The position numbers were made by a program, and so were the translations under genes. A stretch of 64,000 nucleotides of DNA, taken from contig CALKFG010000005.1 of assembly GCA_938084575.1 (NCBI GenBank), forward strand, positions 62,001-126,000, in the 5' to 3' direction. Numbering within the stretch: position 1 is the stretch's first letter; each line of letters opens with the position of its first letter. Below the pieces are notes generated by a model, which did no database searches, was not told the DNA's origin, and was given only the letters and a program-made list of their open reading frames with translations. Shown here piece after piece: positions 53,098-62,785 of this stretch. The DNA is from an uncultured Hyphomonadaceae bacterium. Its GTDB lineage: Bacteria; Pseudomonadota; Alphaproteobacteria; Caulobacterales; Hyphomonadaceae.

Positions 53098-54069
53098 TCA
53101 TGGCGGGGTGGCGCGCCGCGCGCCAAGGGCTTCGCCGACGACGCGACCGGCCGCAGAGATCGCGTCACGCGCCGGCGACGAGATACCGGTCAGATTCATG
53201 AAGCCGTGAACCATTCCGGGATGTTCGCGCAAGCTGACGGGGACGCCGTGCGCTGCGAGCTTGTCGGCATAGGCCTGTCCCTCGTGTTTCAGGGGGTCCC
53301 AGCCACACAGGACCAGATGCGCCGGCGGCAGGCCCTGAAATGTGCTGATGTCGGCAAACAGCGGCGATACGCGTGGATCCATACGGTCGGTGCGGGATTC
53401 GATGTAGGAATCGCGAAAATAGTCGAACAGGGTCGAGGAAATGAAAAACCCGCCCTCCTGAAAGCTCAGTTTCTTGCTGCGCAGGTCCGAAAATTGCACC
53501 AGCGGATAAAGCAGGAGCTGGAAAGCCGGCATCAACAGGCTGGCGCGATTGGCCTCCTGGCAGATAAAGGCTGCAAGATTTCCACCGGCGCTGTCGCCTG
53601 CGACCGCGAGCCGCTCAAGATCGAACCCAAGCATGCTGCCGCGATCAGTTGTCCATCGCCAGGCCGCCAATGCGTCTGCATGGGCGGTGGGAAATTTATG
53701 TTCCGGGGCCAGCCTGTAATCCACAGACAGGACCCGGCATTTCGATCCGTCTGCCAGCCGGCGACAGACCACGTCATGACTGTCCAGATCGCCGAGAACG
53801 AAGCCGCCGCCGTGAAAAAACACAATAGCCGGAGCCGGTGCGATCCCGGCCCCGCGGGGCACGTAGAGCCGCGCCTTGAGGGGGCCGTCTGCACCATCGA
53901 TCAGCAGGTTTGAAATCTCGGCCAGATCCGGCAAGTCCGGCTCGATTGACCGGCTGGCTCGGAAGAAACTCTGCCGCAAGGTCTGAACCGAGCCCGTCAG
54001 ATCGAGCTGGCTCAGATCCGACATTTTCAGCCAGTCCGTCCAGTTGCGTAAAAAGTCATACTCACCCAT
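53098..54069 (-). CDS. Hormone-sensitive-lipase-family (family IV) esterase
   Basis: A 323-residue alpha/beta hydrolase. HGGGFVLGD (86-94) is the family IV oxyanion motif, the nucleophile is Ser160 in GDSAGGN, DPLKHEGQAYADKL carries the acid, and HGFMNLTG the histidine. Family members are carboxylesterases acting on short acyl chains. The start at 54069 follows AGGATCG; an in-frame ATG at 54093 has no ribosome site. Neighbours are two poorly characterised envelope proteins, which gives no clue to its substrate. No signal peptide. Confidence 0.88.
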   Translation of the reverse strand: MGEYDFLRNWTDWLKMSDLSQLDLTGSVQTLRQSFFRASRSIEPDLPDLAEISNLLIDGADGPLKARLYVPRGAGIAPAPAIVFFHGGGFVLGDLDSHDVVCRRLADGSKCRVLSVDYRLAPEHKFPTAHADALAAWRWTTDRGSMLGFDLERLAVAGDSAGGNLAAFICQEANRASLLMPAFQLLLYPLVQFSDLRSKKLSFQEGGFFISSTLFDYFRDSYIESRTDRMDPRVSPLFADISTFQGLPPAHLVLCGWDPLKHEGQAYADKLAAHGVPVSLREHPGMVHGFMNLTGISSPARDAISAAGRVVGEALGARRATPP

Positions 54070-54141
54070 TTGGCGATCCTGCCTGTGTTGCATGGCGATT
54101 TGAAGGCCAAATTGGAGATCCGTTCCCTGCTGCCTATCGGA

Positions 54142-55041
54142 TCAGCCGATAAAGAAATAGCCCTGTAACAGGTAGAAAACGTAAGGCGTGTTGCCATAAA
54201 AGATTTCCGGCAACAGCTCGGCCATGACGCGACCACGGATTGCGGCCGGGACCCGGTCCGACAAGGCCTCAGCAGCCTGGCCAAGCTGACAGATATCGAT
54301 GGCTGCGACCGCGTCACGCATCGCGGCATAATTGCGGCCTTCTGCCAGGCTGAAGCCCGCAACAGACAGAGCGACCGGCCAGCGCTCGATGCCGAGCTGG
54401 CGACCCTGGTCCTGGACGACGGTCTCGTCAGAGCCGGTTCGCCGGCCATGCCGGACGGGATGAAACCGAGCTTCCTGAGCGTGGGTCAGCACCGTTTTGG
54501 TCCAGTTCAGCGCCCAGTCATAGGCGGCGTCATGACGGGCCAGCTCAATCAGCACCGTGTCGATCAGCCGGGAGTCATTCTGACGCGTGAGTGCGGCGAT
54601 TGCCGGCCCTTTGCACCAGCGGGATCCGGACGTTTCCATGCGCCGCAATCCTTCGGCGAAGCCATCGAGAATGTCATCATAACCGGCGACCGATACCCAG
54701 CGCAGATTGGGAGCCGCGCCCCTGAGACTCGCCAAAGCCGACTGCAGCACAAGCAGACGGCGGTCTTCTTCCCCCGCCCCCTGTGCGTGCAGGCTTGCGA
54801 GTGTGCGGCGCAGCGTGGTCTCGCTGTCGGCGCTGTGTCGTCTGAGCTGCGCCGCATACGCCCGGGTCGCCTGACGCGGGTACAGGGTGGCATCCTCCGG
54901 CAGGCTGACCCCGGACATGCCAGACGGGTTCGGCGGGACAGGGCTGCTGGCATACCACACCAGGCTGGCGCATATGGCGATGCCGGCCAGTATGAACACG
55001 CGCAACCCGGTCGCCAGCCCGATGACAGAAGGGGACGTCAT
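54142..55041 (-). CDS. Hypothetical membrane-anchored protein
   Basis: A 299-residue protein I do not recognise. One N-terminal membrane segment, LATGLRVFILAGIAICASLVWY (about 9-30), is followed by a proline-rich stretch and a mostly helical exported domain: RQATRAYAAQLRRHS, RRLLVLQSALASLRG, a SRLIDTVLIELARHDAAYDWALNWTKTVL centre, and ending in a hydrophobic FYGNTPYVFYLLQGYFFIG. Codon third positions are strongly GC, as in real genes here. The ATG at 55041 has only a weak ribosome site. It is next to the esterase on the same strand (72 bases) and divergent from the crystallin. Confidence 0.6.
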   Translation of the reverse strand: MTSPSVIGLATGLRVFILAGIAICASLVWYASSPVPPNPSGMSGVSLPEDATLYPRQATRAYAAQLRRHSADSETTLRRTLASLHAQGAGEEDRRLLVLQSALASLRGAAPNLRWVSVAGYDDILDGFAEGLRRMETSGSRWCKGPAIAALTRQNDSRLIDTVLIELARHDAAYDWALNWTKTVLTHAQEARFHPVRHGRRTGSDETVVQDQGRQLGIERWPVALSVAGFSLAEGRNYAAMRDAVAAIDICQLGQAAEALSDRVPAAIRGRVMAELLPEIFYGNTPYVFYLLQGYFFIG

Positions 55042-55262
55042 GGGCGCGCTGCCATGTCTGGCCTGATCGTCCGGCAGACGGGGGTCAGGGTCAGGTGGGT
55101 CTGTGCGATGATCATCCTCCCGGCACCGATACGGCCGCCGCCGAAGGAAGCACAGTGGTCCCGGCTTGGAAATGGCTGAACCGGAGGTGAAGACCGCACT
55201 GCGGCGCGGTTCAGGTCCGCCATGGCAAAACCGCCTCAGCTTAAATGCCAAAGGAGGTCATT

Positions 55263-55838
55263 ATGTCGAAGTTTTTTTCAGCCACGTGTCTGGCCGCGTC
55301 GCTTGCCCTTGCCGCGCCGGCGGCGGTTGCCGGCCCCCGGGACGCCGGTCCGATGGCGCGCGACGCGGTGGTTTATGTTCATCCCGGGTTTACAGGGCCC
55401 CAGCGCCGGATTTCCGGTCCGGTCCGGAACTTTCGTCACCTGCATTTCAATGACACGATTTCCTCCCTGCGCGTCCAGGGCCGCTGGGAGGTGTGTACTG
55501 ACCCGGATTTCCGCGGCCGCTGCAGAATTGTGGATGGCCCGGTCGGCCAGCTTTCCCGGATCCGCATGAATGACAATATTTCGTCCATGCGGCCGGTCCG
55601 GCGCGGGCAGTCCGCCGGGCCAGCCGCCGGCCATGGCGATCATCACCGGCCGGCGCCGCAGCCGGGGATTGAAGGTCGCTGGTCTGTTTTCTTTCCCCGC
55701 CCGGTGACCCGTCGCGGGCACCGGATCGAAGCCAGCCAGCAGGAGGCGCGGGTCTTTTGCCGGCGCCAGGGGCTCGGCCGGGTGCTTTATGCCAACACGT
55801 CCCGGCGGTATCTCAATGACCTGCTGTGTGCGCGCTGA
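55263..55838 (+). CDS. Secreted beta/gamma-crystallin-domain protein
   Basis: A 191-residue exported protein. A clear signal peptide ends near AAPAAVAG. Two Greek-key motifs follow, VYVHPGFTGPQRRISGPVRNFRHLHFNDTISSLRVQG and WEVCTDPDFRGRCRIVDGPVGQLSRIRMNDNISSMRPV, with paired cysteines in the second (CTDPDFRGRC). NDTISS and NDNISS are the calcium-site (N/D-N/D-x-x-S/T-S) signatures in the two repeats. A C-terminal part of about 70 residues has two more cysteines. The ribosome site AAAGGAGGT is the strongest in the region. A calcium-binding extracellular role is likely but unproven. Confidence 0.85.
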   Translation: MSKFFSATCLAASLALAAPAAVAGPRDAGPMARDAVVYVHPGFTGPQRRISGPVRNFRHLHFNDTISSLRVQGRWEVCTDPDFRGRCRIVDGPVGQLSRIRMNDNISSMRPVRRGQSAGPAAGHGDHHRPAPQPGIEGRWSVFFPRPVTRRGHRIEASQQEARVFCRRQGLGRVLYANTSRRYLNDLLCAR

Positions 55839-55841
55839 CCC

Positions 55842-57680
55842 TCAGGCTAAAAGCCCAGGCAGATCGTCAAATGGATCGTGCTCAGCCACCAGGTGGCCGG
55901 GCGCGATCTCGATCAGCTGTGGCGGATACTGGGTCGCGTCCGGATCGTCGATCAGCCGCGATTTGAGGAAGCGCAGCGGCGCGCGCGAGTCCAGCGGGCT
56001 TGGCAGGTCACCTTCCAGCTTGATGCGTTTCCGGCTTCGTTCTGACCGGGGGTCAGCGGCGGGCACGGCTGAAATTAAGGCCCGGGTATAAGGGTGCCGT
56101 GCGGCCTCATAAATCGCGTCCCGCCCTGCCAGTTCGACAATTTTTCCCAGATAAAGGACCATGACGCGGTGGCTGATTTCACGCACCACCGACAGATCAT
56201 GCGAAATGAAGATCATGGCCAGGCCGAACTCTTTTTGCAGGTCGATCAGGAGGTCGACAACCTGCGCCTGAACAGAGACATCCAGAGCCGAAACCGCTTC
56301 ATCACACACCAGCAGCTTGGGTCCGAGGATCATGGCGCGGGCAATGCCGACACGCTGGTTTTGCCCGCCTGACAGCTCGTGCGGGTAACGATTGATGAGA
56401 TCGGTGTCCAAGCCGACCCTCGGCATGATGTCCCGGACGCGGTCCTCGCGTTTTTTACGGTCGAGATCCGGCGCGTGAACGGTCAGGGGTTCGGCAATGG
56501 ATGTGCCGATGGTCATGCGCGGGTCGAGGCTTGCCATCGGGTCCTGAAAAACGATCTGCATGTCATCGCGCAGGCTGTTCATCAGCTTGCGGTCGGCAGA
56601 TGAAATGTCGCGCCCCATCCAGGCCACTGATCCGGCGGTTTGCGGCACCAGTTTGAGCACAGCGCGTGCCAGGGTGGATTTGCCACAGCCGGATTCTCCG
56701 ACCACGCCCAGCGTTTCGCCCGGGCGGAGGTCCAGGCTGATACCGTCGACGGCTTTGAGCGGCCGGGTCCGTCCGAACAGGCCCCCGTTAAGGTGAATGG
56801 GGAAATGGACTTTCAGGTCGGATGCCTCAAGCAGGGGCGGTATGTCGGTCGAGGGCGGCGGACCGAGCTGCGGGCGACCTTCGCGGTTCGGCTGGTCGAT
56901 GCGGGGTACGGCATCGAGCAGCATTTGGGTGTAGGCATGCTTCGGGGCATAGAAAATGTCGTCAATACTGCCGGCCTCGACAATCTCGCCATGCCGCATG
57001 ACCACGACCCGGTCGCACATCCGGGCGACCACGCCCATATCATGCGTGATCAGGGCAATGCCAGTTTGGGTTTCGGTTTTGAGGTCAGCCATCAGGTCGA
57101 GGACCTGTGCCTGGACCGTCACGTCGAGGGCGGTGGTGGGTTCATCGGCCAGCAAAAGCTGTGGCCCGCAGAGCATTGCGATTGCGACCATGACGCGCTG
57201 GCGCATGCCCCCGGAGAGCTCATGCGGATACTGGTCCATTCGGCGGCGCGCCTCGGGGATGCGGACATGCTCCAGCCAATCGACACAAACCTGGTTGGCC
57301 GCATCCCCTTTCAGGCCCTTATGCAGGGCCAGGACTTCCCGCATCTGGGCGCCAACCGTCATATGCGGCGTCAGGCTGGTCAGCGGGTTCTGAAAGATCA
57401 TCGCCATCTGGTCACCGCGCAGGCGTCGCAGCGTCCGCGCATCGGCGGTCAACAGCTCGGTGTCGCCGAATTTGGCGGATCCTGCTGCCCGGCCATTATC
57501 GGCGAGAAGGCCCATGGCGGCGAGGACGGTTTGTGATTTGCCGGAGCCCGACTCGCCGACAATCCCCAGACATTCCCCCGGGAACAGGTCGAAGCTTGTG
57601 CCCTTGACGGCGTGGATGATGCCGTCGGGCGTGTCGAAATCGACTGTCAGGTCACGGATGGAAAGGATGGGGTCTGGCAC
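55842..57680 (-). CDS. Peptide/nickel-type ABC importer ATPase with two nucleotide-binding domains (YejF-like)
   Basis: A 612-residue protein combining two ATPases of the DppD/DppF type. The first has [13 protein letters not shown] and [32 protein letters not shown]; the second has [15 protein letters not shown] and [32 protein letters not shown]. Oligopeptide C-terminal extensions (NREGRPQL... and [31 protein letters not shown]) mark this family. Fused double ATPases such as YejF serve peptide importers, yet no permease or binding protein lies near. GTG at 57680 follows AGGAGA; the frame reaching to 58175 is an antisense extension. Confidence 0.9.
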   Translation of the reverse strand: MPDPILSIRDLTVDFDTPDGIIHAVKGTSFDLFPGECLGIVGESGSGKSQTVLAAMGLLADNGRAAGSAKFGDTELLTADARTLRRLRGDQMAMIFQNPLTSLTPHMTVGAQMREVLALHKGLKGDAANQVCVDWLEHVRIPEARRRMDQYPHELSGGMRQRVMVAIAMLCGPQLLLADEPTTALDVTVQAQVLDLMADLKTETQTGIALITHDMGVVARMCDRVVVMRHGEIVEAGSIDDIFYAPKHAYTQMLLDAVPRIDQPNREGRPQLGPPPSTDIPPLLEASDLKVHFPIHLNGGLFGRTRPLKAVDGISLDLRPGETLGVVGESGCGKSTLARAVLKLVPQTAGSVAWMGRDISSADRKLMNSLRDDMQIVFQDPMASLDPRMTIGTSIAEPLTVHAPDLDRKKREDRVRDIMPRVGLDTDLINRYPHELSGGQNQRVGIARAMILGPKLLVCDEAVSALDVSVQAQVVDLLIDLQKEFGLAMIFISHDLSVVREISHRVMVLYLGKIVELAGRDAIYEAARHPYTRALISAVPAADPRSERSRKRIKLEGDLPSPLDSRAPLRFLKSRLIDDPDATQYPPQLIEIAPGHLVAEHDPFDDLPGLLA

Positions 57681-57845
57681 GTGGGCACGTCTCCTGATCG
57701 GCCCGCGTAATGGGCTGAACCGGTCCTGTTTTGTCAACAGGAGCCGACAGTTCCCTGCGCATCTTGCCCTCGCGGAACCGGTTGCCCCGGGTCCCGGCTT
57801 GGGCATTGTGACGGGTCCATCCTGATGAACCGGAGCCCTGTCGTC

Positions 57846-58982
57846 ATGCCTGTCCTGAGATTTCTGAACACCTGCATTTTTGACCATGGTGCGGTGACGA
57901 GGCTCGAAAAGACCCTGGCGGGCTATGGGGTGACGCGGCCGTTTATTGTCACCGATCCCGGCATCAAGGCAGCCGGTCTTCTTGATCGGGTTACCGAGGC
58001 CATGGGGGCCTTGCGTCCGGTTCATGTCTTTGCCGAGACGGTGCCCAATCCGACCGAGGATCAGGCCATTCAGACCGCGGCCCTTTACACCGAGGTGGGT
58101 GCGGACGGTGTCGTTGCCCTCGGCGGCGGATCGAGCATGGACCTGGCCAAGGCGATGCTGCTTCTGGCCAGCCATGGGGGGCAGCTGGACGCCTATGCCG
58201 CTATATCGGGCGGCAGCCGGAAAATTTCAAAGCTTCCGCCGCTTGTTGCAATTCCCACGACGGCGGGGACGGGGTCGGAAGTTTCGGTCGGATTCATCAA
58301 CACGCTCAATAATGGGCGGAAAGAAACCTATTCCTCGCCTTTCCTGATTCCGGATACGGCCATTTGCGACCCTGAGCTCACGCTGGGCCTGCCGGCGGGC
58401 ATGACGGCCGCGACCGGCATGGATGCAATCACCCATTGTATTGAGGCGGTGCTGACGCCGATGATAAATCCGCCGGCAGAGGGTGTCGGGCTGGATGGCC
58501 TGACCCGCGCGTTTGGCGGCGGGGCGCTTCGCCGGGCCGTGCAGGATGGCTCCGATCGCGATGCGCGCTGGGATATGATGATGGCCAGCTATGAGGGCGC
58601 GCTGGCGTTTACCAAGGGGCTGGGAGGTGTGCACGCCCTGTCGCATGCGGCGGGTCGCCTGAAAGAAAAGCGCCTCCACCATGGCACGCTGAACGCGATT
58701 TTCCTGCCGCATCTGCTTCGCCATATTGACGGCGAGGTGCCGGACAAATTTGCCCGCCTGCGGTTTGCCATGGGCCTGTCGGCCGGGGCCGATCTGGGAG
58801 ATGCCGTGGCTGAGCTGAACGCGGCCATCGGGATCCCGAAAACCTTACAGGCGATTGGCGTCGATGCCAGTGATGGGCCGGGCATTGTTGATTATGCTCT
58901 GGCGGACCTTGCCCATGGGGGCAATGCGCGGCCCTTTGATCGCGGAGATTACGAGCAGCTGTTCGAGCTCGCCCTGGGCTGA
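57846..58982 (+). CDS. Iron-containing alcohol dehydrogenase
   Basis: A 378-residue group III alcohol dehydrogenase that reduces aldehydes or oxidises alcohols with NAD(P) and a divalent metal. The phosphate-binding [23 protein letters not shown] and the metal region [15 protein letters not shown], with [27 protein letters not shown] carry the ligands Asp and three His. The ATG at 57846 was preferred because GGAG lies 10 bases before it; the ATG at 57825 in the same frame is also possible. Substrate unknown; 1,3-propanediol and butanol dehydrogenases are the closest styles. Confidence 0.88.
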   Translation: MPVLRFLNTCIFDHGAVTRLEKTLAGYGVTRPFIVTDPGIKAAGLLDRVTEAMGALRPVHVFAETVPNPTEDQAIQTAALYTEVGADGVVALGGGSSMDLAKAMLLLASHGGQLDAYAAISGGSRKISKLPPLVAIPTTAGTGSEVSVGFINTLNNGRKETYSSPFLIPDTAICDPELTLGLPAGMTAATGMDAITHCIEAVLTPMINPPAEGVGLDGLTRAFGGGALRRAVQDGSDRDARWDMMMASYEGALAFTKGLGGVHALSHAAGRLKEKRLHHGTLNAIFLPHLLRHIDGEVPDKFARLRFAMGLSAGADLGDAVAELNAAIGIPKTLQAIGVDASDGPGIVDYALADLAHGGNARPFDRGDYEQLFELALG

Positions 58983-59203
58983 GAGCCCTGTACCCGGTCG
59001 AGCCGCGCGCCTGACCGGGAACGACTGTGTCCAATTGCGGTGTGTGTGCCCGGAACGGCCCTGACCTGGACACAAAGTCTTAATCCGAATCGCCTGACCG
59101 CAGATTTAGAGATATCTGGCGGGGCCGCGTCACGTTTCCGCCCGATTCTCAGATGATATGTGAGCCCGGTCCGCCCGGTCCTGCCGGGCCGTAACTTTCA
59201 CGA

Positions 59204-59914
59204 ATGGATAAAATTATGGAAGAGCAAAGCCTAGGCACTCTCAGCGGTGAGCCCTCCTTCACCCTGTTGGGCCTGTTAATGGACGCGGATCTTGTCGTGA
59301 AGCTGGTCCTGATCGTGCTGCTGATTGCCAGCCTGTGGTCATGGGCAGTGATCGTGGAGAAATATCTGACCATTGGTGGTGCCCGCAAGAAAGCCCGGGC
59401 GTTTGAGGACGCCTTCTGGGGCGGCCGAACAGATGAGTTTGATCTGCGTCCCGGCCAGACCCCGGACAATGCCGGCGCCCGCCTGTTTACGACGATTTCG
59501 CGGGAATGGCGGGACGCAAAGTCTGTCTCCTCGGCCGATCATGACGCTCTGGTGTCGCGGGCGGAGCGCTCGATGCGGTCCAGTATTGACCGCGAGGTGG
59601 CGGATGTGGGGTCCGGCCTGGGGGTTCTGGCTACGGTCGGGTCGGTGTCGGCCTTCATCGGCCTGTTCGGAACGGTTTGGGGCATTATGAATGCCTTCCT
59701 GAATATCGAGGCCAAGCAGGATCCCAGCCTGGCGGTTGTGGCGGGCCCGATTGCCGAGGCCCTGTTCGCAACCGGTATGGGCCTGGTTGCCGCAATTCCA
59801 GCTGTCGTTTTCTACAACAAGTTCTCTGGTGACCTGAACCATTATGCCGACGCGCTGGATTCCTTCAGTCAGGATATTCTGGTGCGGTTGTCACGCCGGG
59901 CCAGCGGGAGCTGA
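59204..59914 (+). CDS. tolQ: Tol-Pal system proton channel subunit TolQ
   Basis: A 236-residue inner-membrane protein with three helices. The first is [25 protein letters not shown], and the second and third are [23 protein letters not shown] and [24 protein letters not shown], the latter two lining the proton path with TolR. The motor energises TolA to pull the outer membrane inward at division. The start is ATG at 59204, or the ATG at 59216 in the same frame; neither has a strong site. It opens tolQRAB-pal-cpoB. ybgC, often upstream, is absent. Confidence 0.95.
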   Translation: MDKIMEEQSLGTLSGEPSFTLLGLLMDADLVVKLVLIVLLIASLWSWAVIVEKYLTIGGARKKARAFEDAFWGGRTDEFDLRPGQTPDNAGARLFTTISREWRDAKSVSSADHDALVSRAERSMRSSIDREVADVGSGLGVLATVGSVSAFIGLFGTVWGIMNAFLNIEAKQDPSLAVVAGPIAEALFATGMGLVAAIPAVVFYNKFSGDLNHYADALDSFSQDILVRLSRRASGS

Positions 59915-59918
59915 AGCC

Positions 59919-60365
59919 ATGGCGGGTAGCTCTCTTTCCCCGAAGGCCAAGCGCGGCCGCCGGGCCATGAATGCGGAAATCAATGTGACGCCCCTCGTGG
60001 ACGTCATGCTGGTGCTTCTGATCGTTTTCATGATCACCGCCCCCTTGCTGACCACAGGGGTAGACGTCGCCCTGCCGAAATCCGTGGCCCAGAAACTGCC
60101 CGCCCCCTCCGAGCTGCCTTTGTCGGTTTCGCTGGATTCTGAGGGCAAGGTCTACATTCAGGATACGCAGACTCCGATCGAGGAGCTGAGCGCTAAGCTC
60201 TATGCCATTACCAATGAGGGTTATGGAGAACGGATTTTCCTGCGGGCTGACGAGGCGGTTGATTATGGCCGCGTCATGCAGGTTCTGACCCGGCTGCAGC
60301 AGGCCGGGTTCCGCAATGTTTCCCTGGTGACGGACCCCAAGGTCAACCTTCAGGGGACGCGGTGA
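59919..60365 (+). CDS. tolR: Tol-Pal system protein TolR
   Basis: A 148-residue single-pass protein. The helix is [18 protein letters not shown] with the key Asp in [16 protein letters not shown], which takes the proton with TolQ. The periplasmic ExbD/TolR domain follows (residues about 55-148). The ATG at 59919 is four bases after the tolQ stop. It ends three bases before tolA. Standard length. Confidence 0.95.
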   Translation: MAGSSLSPKAKRGRRAMNAEINVTPLVDVMLVLLIVFMITAPLLTTGVDVALPKSVAQKLPAPSELPLSVSLDSEGKVYIQDTQTPIEELSAKLYAITNEGYGERIFLRADEAVDYGRVMQVLTRLQQAGFRNVSLVTDPKVNLQGTR

Positions 60366-60368
60366 GAT

Positions 60369-61265
60369 ATGCTTCGCGGCCTGCCAGCCTCTATTTTTCT
60401 GCACGCGGCTGTGATCGGGCTGGGCTATGTGTCCTGGCCTTATGTCGCCGGCGTTTCCGGCGATCAGGAAGACCTGGTGGTAGTCCCTGTTGAATTGGTT
60501 GACCTGGGTGCCTTCACCAATATTTCGGCGGTGCGCAAGCCGGCGCCCGAACCTGAAAAAGACGTTCAGGCCCCGCCGGTGGAAGACCCTCCTGAGCCAG
60601 AGCCAGAGGCCGATCCGGAGCCCGTCGATGAGGCTCTGCCCGAAGATGATATAAGTACGGCGGATCCAACGCCTGAACCTGAAGCGCTGCGTCCGGAAGA
60701 TATCGTCCCGGATTTTAAGCCTGAGGCGCCAGACCCGGTGGTCACGCTGCCAGACCCGGTCGGGACGCCACCCCCGCCGAAGACGGCGGCGGATCCGCTC
60801 GCGGCCTTTCTCAATGATGCGGAAAGCACTTTTGCTAGTGAGCGCCAGACCCGCCGACGGACATCAAGGCCGCGGCAGGAGTCCGTTCTGGAAGACGTGA
60901 CCGAGACGCCGCAGCCGCTGCGCGCCGGAGCAGGCGACCAAACCACCAACACCGCCCGGCTTGAGAGCCTGCTTTATTCCCAGATACGAAGCTGCTGGCT
61001 GGGTGTCAGCGACCAGCCAAATCCGGAAACGCTGAACGTCCGTCTTCAGGTTGCGCTGGACCGCAATGGCGGGCTGATTGGCGACGTGCGCTGGATTGAG
61101 CCCGGGCGCGTGCCGCTCGGGCGCTCACCCATGCGCGTGGCAATGGAACGTGCGAAACGTGCGGTGGAAAAATGTCAGCCGTTTACCTTGCCGAAGCAAG
61201 AATATGCTGAATGGCAGACCATCCGTGTTAATCTCGGACCCGCATTCGATGGGGACGATCCATGA
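60369..61265 (+). CDS. tolA: Tol-Pal system protein TolA
   Basis: A 298-residue energy-transducing protein. The N-terminal helix (about 5-27) is followed by a long proline- and glutamate-rich linker (EPEPEADPEPVDEALPEDD and EPEALRPEDIVPDFKPEAPDPVV), not the lysine/alanine coiled coil of the Escherichia coli protein. A C-terminal domain from about residue 195 (LESLLYSQIRSCWLGV) should contact TolB and Pal. The PEP-rich middle looks like TonB. The stop overlaps an ATG at 61262, but the tolB start at 61280 has the better ribosome site. Confidence 0.92.
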   Translation: MLRGLPASIFLHAAVIGLGYVSWPYVAGVSGDQEDLVVVPVELVDLGAFTNISAVRKPAPEPEKDVQAPPVEDPPEPEPEADPEPVDEALPEDDISTADPTPEPEALRPEDIVPDFKPEAPDPVVTLPDPVGTPPPPKTAADPLAAFLNDAESTFASERQTRRRTSRPRQESVLEDVTETPQPLRAGAGDQTTNTARLESLLYSQIRSCWLGVSDQPNPETLNVRLQVALDRNGGLIGDVRWIEPGRVPLGRSPMRVAMERAKRAVEKCQPFTLPKQEYAEWQTIRVNLGPAFDGDDP

Positions 61266-61279
61266 GTCGAGGAGAGAAT

Positions 61280-62659
61280 ATGTCCAAGGTCAAATCCATC
61301 ATCACGGCGCTGGCCTTTATGCTCGGGGTCTTTAGCCCGCTGGCACATGCGCAACTGGAAGTGAATATTGCGACGGGCGTGTTTGAACCGACACCAATCG
61401 CGATCCCGGATTTCGAGGCGCGGGGGGTCGATCCCGAGATCGCCTTCCAGATCAGCCAAATCGTTCGCGATGATCTCGAATCAACGGGGCTTTTCGTGCT
61501 GACCCCGCCCAGTGCCTTCATCCAGAAAGATCTGAATATCGAGGTCGCCCCACGCTTTGCGGACTGGAAAATCATTCAGTCAGATGCCCTTGTGATCGGC
61601 TCGGTTGAGCGGGTGGTCCGGGACGGTACTGAGCTGTTTCGGGGGTCCCTGCGGATGTGGGATGTTTATGGCGAGGAGCTGATGCGCTTCGAGGACGAGT
61701 CCGGGGCGCTGGTGTCCGGTCGCCGCTTCCTGACCAAGCCGGAAGACCTGCGGCGGATTGCGCACAAGATTTCGGATGCCATTTACTCCCGGCTCACCGG
61801 CGAAACCGGCTATTTTGATACCCGTATCGTGTATATTTCCGAGACCGGCCCCAAGCTTGAGCGCAATAAGCGCCTGGCGATCATGGATTCCGATGGTGCC
61901 AATGTGCAGTATCTGACCAGCGGCCGCTACACGGTGCTGACGCCCCGCTTCTCACCCGAGGCGCAGCAAATCACCTACATGTCTTATGAGGGCGGTACGC
62001 CGCGGGTTTATCTGTACGACCTGCAAAGGGGCCGACAGGAAGTCCTTGGCGATTTCCAGTCGATGACGTTTGCGCCGCGATTTTCGAGCGATGGCCGTGA
62101 GGTCCTGCTGACTCAGGCGGTGTCGGGCAATTCGGATATCCATATTATGGATTTGAGGACCCGGGAAAGCCGGCAGCTGACCACACACCCCGCCATCGAT
62201 ACGTCCCCGTCCATGTCGCCAGATGGCCGGGAAGTGGTTTTCAACTCCGACCGCGGCGGCAGTCCGCAGCTTTATATCATGAATACTGACGGGTCGCCCC
62301 GCATGTGCCCGTCGGGGGGGCGCGATATTGCCTGCCGCATCACCTTTGGCTCGGGCCGGTATTCAACCCCTGTCTGGAGTCCGCGTGGCGATCTGATCGC
62401 TTTTACCAAGCAGACCGGTGGCCGGTTCCATATTGGTGTCATCGGGACGGACGGGGCGGGAGAACGCTTGCTGACGGAATCTTATCTCGACGAGGGGCCG
62501 GACTGGTCCCCGAATGGACGCGTGATCACGTTCTTCCGTGAAAGCCGTCCCGGGGCGGCGCCGGGGCTGTGGTCGGTGGATCTGACCGGGCGCAGTTTGC
62601 GGCGGTTGGCGACCCCGACGGATGCTTCAGATCCGGCCTGGTCACCCCTGCTGCCATAA
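61280..62659 (+). CDS. tolB: Tol-Pal system periplasmic protein TolB
   Basis: A 459-residue secreted protein that links TolA to Pal. The signal peptide ends near SPLAHA. The N-terminal domain (about 24-165) is followed by a six-blade WD40-like beta-propeller with repeats of the form SPEAQQITYMSYEGGTPRVYLYDL, SPDGREVVFNSDRGGSPQLYIMN and SPRGDLIAFTKQTGGRFHIGVI. The ATG at 61280 follows GAGGAGAG. It ends 126 bases before pal. Confidence 0.95.
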   Translation: MSKVKSIITALAFMLGVFSPLAHAQLEVNIATGVFEPTPIAIPDFEARGVDPEIAFQISQIVRDDLESTGLFVLTPPSAFIQKDLNIEVAPRFADWKIIQSDALVIGSVERVVRDGTELFRGSLRMWDVYGEELMRFEDESGALVSGRRFLTKPEDLRRIAHKISDAIYSRLTGETGYFDTRIVYISETGPKLERNKRLAIMDSDGANVQYLTSGRYTVLTPRFSPEAQQITYMSYEGGTPRVYLYDLQRGRQEVLGDFQSMTFAPRFSSDGREVLLTQAVSGNSDIHIMDLRTRESRQLTTHPAIDTSPSMSPDGREVVFNSDRGGSPQLYIMNTDGSPRMCPSGGRDIACRITFGSGRYSTPVWSPRGDLIAFTKQTGGRFHIGVIGTDGAGERLLTESYLDEGPDWSPNGRVITFFRESRPGAAPGLWSVDLTGRSLRRLATPTDASDPAWSPLLP

Positions 62660-62785
62660 AATCGAAGAAATATGTTCTAAACCATTGGATATTGGGCGAT
62701 TTCACTGTACCAGAGTTGCGCTGACATGAATTTGTCAAAAAGAATGCCTAAGGCAACGATTGGATTTTTAGCAAGGAGTACAAGC

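Noticed and set aside
53206-53913. 235-residue plus-strand frame across the esterase
   Set aside because: Antisense of a well-supported esterase with intact catalytic motifs; no motif of its own.
57681-58175. Longer ABC ATPase frame upstream of 57680
   Set aside because: It runs antisense through the iron alcohol dehydrogenase gene and adds an unrelated basic sequence; GTG at 57680 follows AGGAGA.
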